Assembly (NCBI RefSeq): GCF_000002425.4
Contig: NC_037261.1
Span: 6,162,098-6,226,097 of the forward strand
Origin: Physcomitrium patens
Lineage: Eukaryota; Streptophyta; Bryopsida; Funariales; Funariaceae
DNA: 64,000 bases
Direction: 5' to 3'
This document shows positions 58,206 through 64,000 of the stretch, piece after piece. The position numbers and the translations under genes are program-made. Every line of letters starts with the position of its first letter. Position 1 is the stretch's first letter. Under the pieces are notes generated by a model, which saw nothing but the letters and a program-made list of their open reading frames with translations, was not told where the DNA came from and did no database searches.

Positions 58206-59324
58206 TATCCACATTCTTTTTCTCAAATACATCTTGAAAATCTAGATATTAGCTTGGAATGCCACTTGGAGTCTTTCCATCAGTAAAAAAAAGGTGTGGC
58301 ATAAATGACACAAGGTAATCCTTTTTTTACAGCATACAAGAAAGTACTTACACCTACAAATATAGGTTTAATTATACTAGACTTATGACTTTCTACTTAA
58401 TTAACTATCCTCTTAATTATACTTTCAAAAAATTCAAGACTACGAGAAGTCCAATTTATTTTAGGATTATATTTTTTTTTAGCCATGTTAAACCTTAAAT
58501 GACTGGATTAGAAAGAGATCTAATGATATTAAATATTACAAAGTTACTATGACCATTAGCTACTATTTCTATACAAAGGGTTTCATGAGTAACATCTCCT
58601 GAAGACAATGGACGACCATCTATGACTTCTACATGAATAGGTTTAGTTTTCTTTACTAAAAATATGCTATATCTTTAAGCAAATTTTTCATCTAAGAAAC
58701 ATGTTGAGGCTGCTGAATCTAGTAAGGTAGAGGCTTTGAGATTTTTGGGTGCTAGAATAATATTTATCGTAAAATATAGAAAAGGTTATGAAGAGAGGAT
58801 AGGACCTTCACTAGGAATTGTACAAGGTTTTAGTCACACGGTCTTTATTGTAGCTAGACAAATTCATTTTTCGACATGCTATCTTCTTGGATTGCTGTAC
58901 TCCTCATTTTATGGTTATGTCACTTCTTTGGACAATGTTGAGTAGTGTGCTTAGGTTCTCCATAATATAAGTATAATCCTTCTTGATGATGAGTCTTTTC
59001 TTGCTCAGTAAGAGGTTTGAAATGTACTGCATCAATTTGCATATCCTCTACTTCCAAATGTATGTGTTGAAGAGATGTTGGTGTTGCTATTGAATTATAG
59101 TTACATTGAGGTCCTACTTGTATGATTCTCAGATCAAAATTCAAAAAGGCAATTGTCGCACTTCACAACAAAGTCAATTGCTTGACTCAAAGTTGAAGAT
59201 CAAGTAAGTTGAGCATTAATTCTTTTACCTCATATTATAATTCATAGGAAAATTGGCTAATAAGTATAGCATCATGCCACTTGATATCAGTTGCAAGTTG
59301 TCAAAATTGTGAAATATACAACGT
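58206..59324 (-). pseudogene. B2 protease and gag C-terminus
   Basis: Minus strand. Gag C-terminus with a knuckle-like LYLYYGEPKHTTQHC at about 58965-58925, where the first Cys is lost and the second is Tyr. Protease at about 58760-58600: LLDSAASTCFLDEKFA (DSAAS in place of DSGAS), then KKTKPIHVEVIDGRPLSSGDVTHE, almost identical in layout to A1. It is interrupted at 59324 by solo D3; gag continues at 61181. Confidence 0.75.
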
Positions 59325-59560
59325 TGTCATATTACGTACTATCTAGCTTGAGAACGCATTGGGTGTTTAGTTGTAGAAGATAAAATGATGTTTTGCAAGT
59401 ATCCAAGTAGTCTAGTAGGTTTCAACTAACAAAACACAAACTATTTCGAATTTCAATATAAAAGCTTAATTCTAATACAAAATGTATAGAATACTATTTT
59501 TAATAGCTTTTGGATATTATAATTTTAGATTCTTTTGTTATTTATTATTTTTATTTCTAT

Positions 59561-59561
59561 T

Positions 59562-59593
<32 letters not shown>
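59561..59593. repeat. (TTTA)n microsatellite
   Basis: Eight TTTA units inside the D3 solo LTR. Confidence 0.9.
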
Positions 59594-60359
59594 ATCCTAA
59601 TCCTATATAATGAACCTCGACAAGGTCTCATTCTCAATCTGATTATACGATTGTTGTGAGACTTCTACCACTAGTATCTTTACAAGTCTTCTAAATGCTC
59701 AAGAAGTTCAATCCAATCCAACTTACACATTGTAAGAAAATACCGTAAATCCATGCTGAAGTCCCTTGATTGCCACCTAGAAGGTTGATGACAAACTTTA
59801 ACTTGCAATTTTTTCTTTTCTGACCATTAATTCTCATTCAAACTTTGTGTCAGCTCTGCCTTTAAGTCCTCGACTTATCATGTCAAAATTCACCTTATTC
59901 CAGCCGATAGATCTCAGATATTACAAAAAGCATAAATAACTCTAATATGCCAACTTCTGATACCTCTTTACACTAATGATCAAATATCCTCTATACGTAC
60001 TATAAGATTAACAAAAAAATTTATATGCACTTAGTATACTCAATTATCTAGACATCTCTAAAATTTCAACCACAGACGTCTCTCCAATTTTATAAAATAG
60101 ACAGAAATATTAGCCTTTACTTTATTGCAAAAATCCAATTCATCAATATAAATACTGATTTTGAGCAACGATTGAAAAGTCCTCCCAAATCCTATAAAAT
60201 CCAATTCTACACCTTTCAAAGGAGCTTGAAGCTAGCTCTCCGACCTCAAAATCCTGATCTTTGAATGCCTTCTTTTGTTTCTTCTCTCTTCCTTTAACTC
60301 TGTGAGGTCCCCTATTCTTCCATTCTGGACTCCGAATTGGAATAGTAGACCCATCTCCA

Positions 60360-61110
60360 TGGAATTCCTATCTCTAAGAGGATCTTTCAATGAAAAAGAC
60401 GTTTTTCCAAAACGGTATAGAAAATAGAATAGCTTGAAATAGAACCAAAGCCTCTATATTCGGGACCTCATTGGATTGTCCAATCGAGTCAAGTCTCAAA
60501 TAGGGTAAGAGGCCTATATCAGGACCTGGATTGGATGTCCCCGTAATTGGATCAAATTGGCCTTTTATATAAGACTCACCTGACAATTGAATTGGTCCAT
60601 TCATCTTTTGCCGATTTTTGGTAAAGGCTTGGACTTATTCCGCCCGATTTATTAAAAAATCTTGAAGACCTCGATTTATCCCCTCAATTTTTTCTTGGCT
60701 TTGGATCTACTAATCCCAATTATTGAAATTAAATGGAGCATTACATTATTGATAAGTATACCCCGACTACTTGCTATTTCCACATATTAGTACGTAATTG
60801 TCACTGGCTCTAGGATTGCGACATTCACTAGCATAATGACCAATCTCTCTGCAAGAAAAACAATGAAGTGGTCTTCTTGCACCCCCATCAGGCATATTGG
60901 ATGTCTCCACCAATATATACTTATTAGGCTTGTTCCATATAGGATTAGAAAATGATCCTGGTTGTCCCATTGATACGGAGTATACTTGGTTCGATGACAC
61001 CGGTAGAGCATATGCTGTTGTCACGTATGGTGGTACAGCTTACAATGGAGTGACATTAACTAGCCCTCGAATATTGGCATTGGATTTAGCCACTGTTTCT
61101 AACATCCAAG
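60360..61110 (-). pseudogene. E-family gag fragment inside the D3 LTR
   Basis: Minus-strand readings NANIRGLVNVTPL, VSMGQPGSFSNPIWNKPNKYI, SNMPDGGARRPLHCFSCRE and IGHYASECRNPR (intact CX2CX4HX4C) at 61024-60767. Then NGPIQLSG, GQFDPITGTSNPGPDIGLLP at 60604-60374. The order and sequence match E5 43025-44000 and E4 51030-51290. It lies wholly inside the LTR, not in an internal region. Confidence 0.8.
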
Positions 61111-61180
61111 ATGACTAAATATTAATAAATCTTTTCTATTTATATTTTCACCATAAAGTCGTGTTGCAACATGACAATGT

Positions 61181-61705
61181 TACTGATCAATTGCCTTATT
61201 ATAAACTATAGATCTTATTGATTGCAACATGAATTACATCATGTTTTTCATACATGGATCAAAACTCTGCCAAAAAAGCCTCTAGATTATCCAATATTAG
61301 ATCTCGTCATTCAAAAAAAGATGAAAACCATGATAATACTAAATCTGAAAAGAGCATACCAATGAATCTAACTAGCGATCCTAGAATTGGATAGCTTTGG
61401 GATTGAAGTTCAATCACAAGTTGTACTTGAGTGATAAATCCTCTAAACTTTGATCTGGTGCCATCAAACTTCTCGGGTAGTATAATTCTTAATTCTCTAA
61501 CACTAGAAGGGTGTTCTACCATAAGAGAAGGGACATGATTTAGTGCACATGTTGAAGCAGCTCCAATCATTTCTATATCTTCACTTCCTACCAATCTTGT
61601 TGCTCCTTGTGGTAGAAAATAAAATTGATGCATCGCAAGCATTAACTCCCTCAATTGCTCTTGCATTAGTGCCATTGCACTCTTCATTTCAGCAAGTTCT
61701 GCCAT
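61181..61705 (-). pseudogene. gag: B2 gag, N-terminal part
   Basis: Minus strand, open from ATG 61705 to 61307 (132 codons), then decayed to 61181. N-terminal helix (MAELAEMKSAMALMQEQLRE) followed by the gag core LPEKFDGTRSKFRGFITQVQ and LVLSWFSSFFE, the clear counterpart of A1 gag (LPDKFDGTRSKFRGF; ALSWFTPLFE). The best-preserved part of B2. Confidence 0.85.
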
Positions 61706-61917
61706 GATAACAATTAGTAAAGAGAAGATGTCTAATATCGCTCAAGACAAATAGAAGAGAGGACTTGAAAACAAAGAAAATACTAAAGACAATATCAGTT
61801 TAAAAGAAGGTAATCTGCAACTTCTAATATGCTTATGTCTTATTAAAAAAAAAAGATAATCCACTCTTAATCAAGATTAGACAAAGCTCTGATATTGTAA
61901 GTGTACTCTTATCAATC
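61706..61917 (-). promoter_or_regulatory. B2 leader with predicted self-primer binding site
   Basis: Two bases after the LTR (61916-61917), minus strand TTGATAAGAGT (61915-61905) pairs with the predicted RNA 5' end ACTCTTGTCAA (62099-62089) over all 11 positions, with one G-U pair. An ATATCAGAGC motif follows (61895-61886), then one leader repeat unit (agagtggattatc ... gttgcagattacc). Confidence 0.6.
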
Positions 61918-62476
61918 TGTCAATGACAAGAACATGATAAAGATAAATAACAAGTGAGACTTCTCTAAAAGAAAGATGACAAAATAGAAATAACTTGATA
62001 TATATATTAAGAAAGAAACTGGAATGGCTATTATCAAAAGCTAAGAAAACTAGAGACCCTTGAAATTAGATAGGAAGTAAGAAAGGAGTTGACAAGAGTG
62101 AAGAAGGCTTCACTCTTGTCTCTATATATACTATCTAACTAGGCACTATGTGGCGACATTCTATAAGACCTCCAATATGTGTTGACTTTGTAGGAAACAT
62201 GCCTTGACTTATAAGGTAAGTTTTTCTACGTGTGGGCCACATAGTTAGCTTGGTCTTCAAGCTAACAACATGTGTGGTACATGGCCAACTTATTGACCAC
62301 ATTTCTAATCCCCAAAAAGTCAATTAAAGACACCTATGAAGTCAAAGTAATGTCTAGGAAGCTTCTAGGAAGCTTTCATATCAAATACTATAAAATTAAC
62401 TTATTTTTACCTAATTTTACTTACTTCTATCTATTTATACATGTAATTATTGGCTTACATGTGTATGTCCGGGACA
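61918..62476 (-). repeat. B2 5' LTR
   Basis: Minus strand TGTCCCGGACATAC at 62476 to CTTGTCATTGACA at 61918, 559 bp. TATA box (62130-62122), then a perfect 13-bp hairpin (62120-62108 with 62103-62091, 4-base loop). The predicted start at 62099 is 31 nt after the TATA box start. Confidence 0.85.
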
Positions 62477-63723
62477 TGAAGATATGATTACACCAAGTAT
62501 CTTTTTATAAGGTCTCAATTATACTCTAAAATTTAAATTTTTGTTATTTTTCTATTTTATGATAATTGAGTATGTTAGATTAGGTCTAAATACTCTTAGT
62601 TAGATAGTATATATGGAGGCAGGAGTGGAGCCTTCTTCACTCTTGTCTATGCCTTTTTAATCATTAATCTTATTTCAAGACTTTCTAATCTTTTAATCTT
62701 TGGTAATATCTATTCTAATTCAATATATTATTATCTTTGAGTGATTTTGTAATCTTTTTGGATAACATAAGAGTATTTTAAGAATTTCTTTCTTGAAAAT
62801 TCATATCTTTGGCAATTTGATAAGAATGCTAATTTATTATTCTTATCTTATTTTAAAAGTGAGTGGATTACTCTTTTTCTATTGTCTTGTTTTGAAGGTT
62901 GTAAACTATCCACTTTTAAACAAATAGTTTAGTTTTTTTATATTGATTTTTTCATTAAAGAGAGTGGATTACCTTTTTTTATAGAAATTTTTATTTGATA
63001 TTAAAGATTGCAAATTATCTTCCTCTAATTTAATTTTTTGAAGTTGTTTGAGTTGTCTACGGAAGGAAAAATTATAGATGTTATTTTTAACGAAAGTAAA
63101 AATAGATTTATAACTATTATAGATCTTCACAAGCTTGTCAATATTCTAAGAGTAAAAATATCTCACTTATTTCTAATATGAATCATGGAAGTATTATTTC
63201 TACATATATATAGCAAGTATAAAGTCCATGCCAAGAAGTTGTGCAGTTGAAAGAAGCAAGTAGATTAGCCTCATAATCAAATCTTGAAAGTCTTATTTCT
63301 ACAAGCACAAGAGACACAAGGATTAATATGCATAAAAAATTTGATAGAAAAAGATCAAATTTTTGAAGATTTTTACAAAAAATTAAGCTCTATTTAATGT
63401 TGCATCTTTTTTAAGATTTTGATAGATTTTCTAAAGTTGGATTTTTAAGCATATTTCTATAAAAAAGTGATCACCTGAATGGTCGCAGCCTCCTTAATGA
63501 TAAAGGTTTGTTGCTAGATCCTTCTCTCTCTTATTATTTTCTTTTTAGATCATCATAAGCTTAAGGTGCTTTGAAATATTTTTATTAGATTTTCTTTAAG
63601 TGGTGGAAATATTGTAGTACAATATTTTTTTTCTCATATTTTCATTTTCTTAGATTTGAATTGATGAGGTCCAATCAAATAGTTGAGAGCATAAAATTTT
63701 TTTGACTGTATGTGTGGTTATGG
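62477..63723 (+). repeat. Plus-strand B-type LTR end, leader and gag start
   Basis: 62510-62815 resembles the U3-R-U5 end of a B LTR in the opposite orientation to B2: TATA box (62607-62614), a 13-pair hairpin with three G-U pairs (62618-62630 with 62635-62647), and a TTGATAAGAAT primer-site-like sequence at about 62817. 62840-63030 is the leader repeat; 63280-63470 has decayed gag like 200-334. The 5' start of this LTR is not clear, and 63480-63723 has no recognisable content. Confidence 0.6.
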
Positions 63724-64000
63724 TGTCATATTGTAATTCCTTATAGTATGTAAAATCAATTAGAACATATAATATATTCATAAGTCTTAGTATATGTTAG
63801 AATGGTTAATAGATTAATTTAAAAAGAGTGGATATAAGAAAATTTATTTTAAATTTTATATATTTTGATTATATCATTTGAAAAAATTGTAAGACCTAAA
63901 TATTTAGTATGAAACATTGAGAGGAGATTAAAGCCTAAAGAAAAAAATCTTAACTAGTAGGAGGCTTATTAGGAAGGATGGAAGTAAGGCATGCTTGTAT
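63724..64000 (+). repeat. F3: start of a family F LTR, cut by the window end
   Basis: TGTCATATTGTAA at 63724, collinear with F2 33704-34010 (shared 'cttatagtatgtaaaa', 'gacctaaat(g/a)tttagtatgaa', 'gatgaaagtaaggcatg'-like blocks). Preceded by atgg. Confidence 0.8.

Larger units (their letters stand above)
59325..61176 (-). repeat. D3: solo LTR of family D, long form with captured gag
   Basis: 1852 bp, minus strand TGTCATGTTGCAACACG at 61176 to TACGTAATATGACA at 59325. Flanks acgt (59321-59324) and atgt (61177-61180), a 4-bp duplication with one change; removing it rejoins B2 gag. It is 600 bp longer than the D1 LTR because it retains more of the E-type gag segment, including a zinc knuckle. 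59600-60300 (U5 side) has no coding content. Confidence 0.82.
31625..62476 (-). mobile_element. B2: minus-strand family B element broken by nested insertions
   Basis: Pieces in correct order on the minus strand: 5' LTR 62476-61918, leader, gag 61705-61181 and 59324-58900, protease, RT, RNase H and integrase N-terminus 48568-46776, integrase core 33576-33138, integrase C-terminus and chromodomain, third ORF 32420-32001, 3' LTR 31952-31625. Host sequence is continuous across each insertion: E4 (duplication AAGAG), E5 (ATGGT) and solo D3 (acgt/atgt). Only about 6.2 kb of the 30.9 kb is B2 itself. It is the oldest recognisable element, with many stops. Confidence 0.85.

Overview
This window is repeat-dense nuclear DNA, almost certainly from a land plant. 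It is essentially one pile of nested LTR retrotransposons of the Ty3/gypsy superfamily. I see no host protein-coding gene, rRNA, tRNA or CRISPR array. Plant origin is inferred from a gypsy lineage with a tRNA-Asp-type primer site and DGG(A/S)S protease (Athila/Tat-like), and from AT-rich DNA with CCCTAAA-like degenerate repeats. The chromodomain elements read more like Tcn1/fungal/sushi-type chromoviruses than the usual seed-plant clades, so a non-seed plant (fern, lycophyte or moss) is my guess, at low confidence.

I use five private family names. A and B are related chromodomain gypsy elements (A LTR about 300-450 bp, B about 560 bp) that carry a small extra ORF after pol. D is a gypsy family with LTRs of 1.2-1.9 kb and a FLDD reverse transcriptase. 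E is an Athila/Tat-like gypsy family with LTRs of 720-790 bp and a large coiled-coil ORF after pol. F is known here only from LTRs of about 1.25 kb.

Layout: 1-334 is B-type leader and gag. 335-6498 is A1, a nearly complete element. 6499-8914 is the rest of a B element (B1). 8915-23427 is A2, split by the complete D1 (13882-22398). 23428-27094 is non-coding, with degenerate telomere-like repeats and AT microsatellites. 27095-31368 is a 3'-truncated A3 carrying a solo F LTR. 31625-62476 is one minus-strand B element (B2) blown apart by E5 (33577-46770, itself carrying a solo F LTR and a D/A/D2 composite), E4 (48569-58200, perfect AAGAG target-site duplication) and a solo D LTR (59325-61176). 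62477-64000 holds another B-type LTR end and leader on the plus strand, then an F LTR running off the window.

The most interesting signals are these. (1) In families A and B, an 11-nt sequence two bases after the LTR is complementary to the predicted first 11 nt of the transcript and covaries between families, the signature of Tf1/sushi-type self-priming. (2) The A LTRs carry arrays of perfectly phased heat-shock elements. (3) A small post-integrase ORF is conserved between A and B. (4) The D LTR has captured gag coding sequence from the unrelated E family. (5) The E family carries a coiled-coil third ORF of about 565 codons in a single frame. All coding regions carry nonsense codons, so no element here looks autonomous as it stands.
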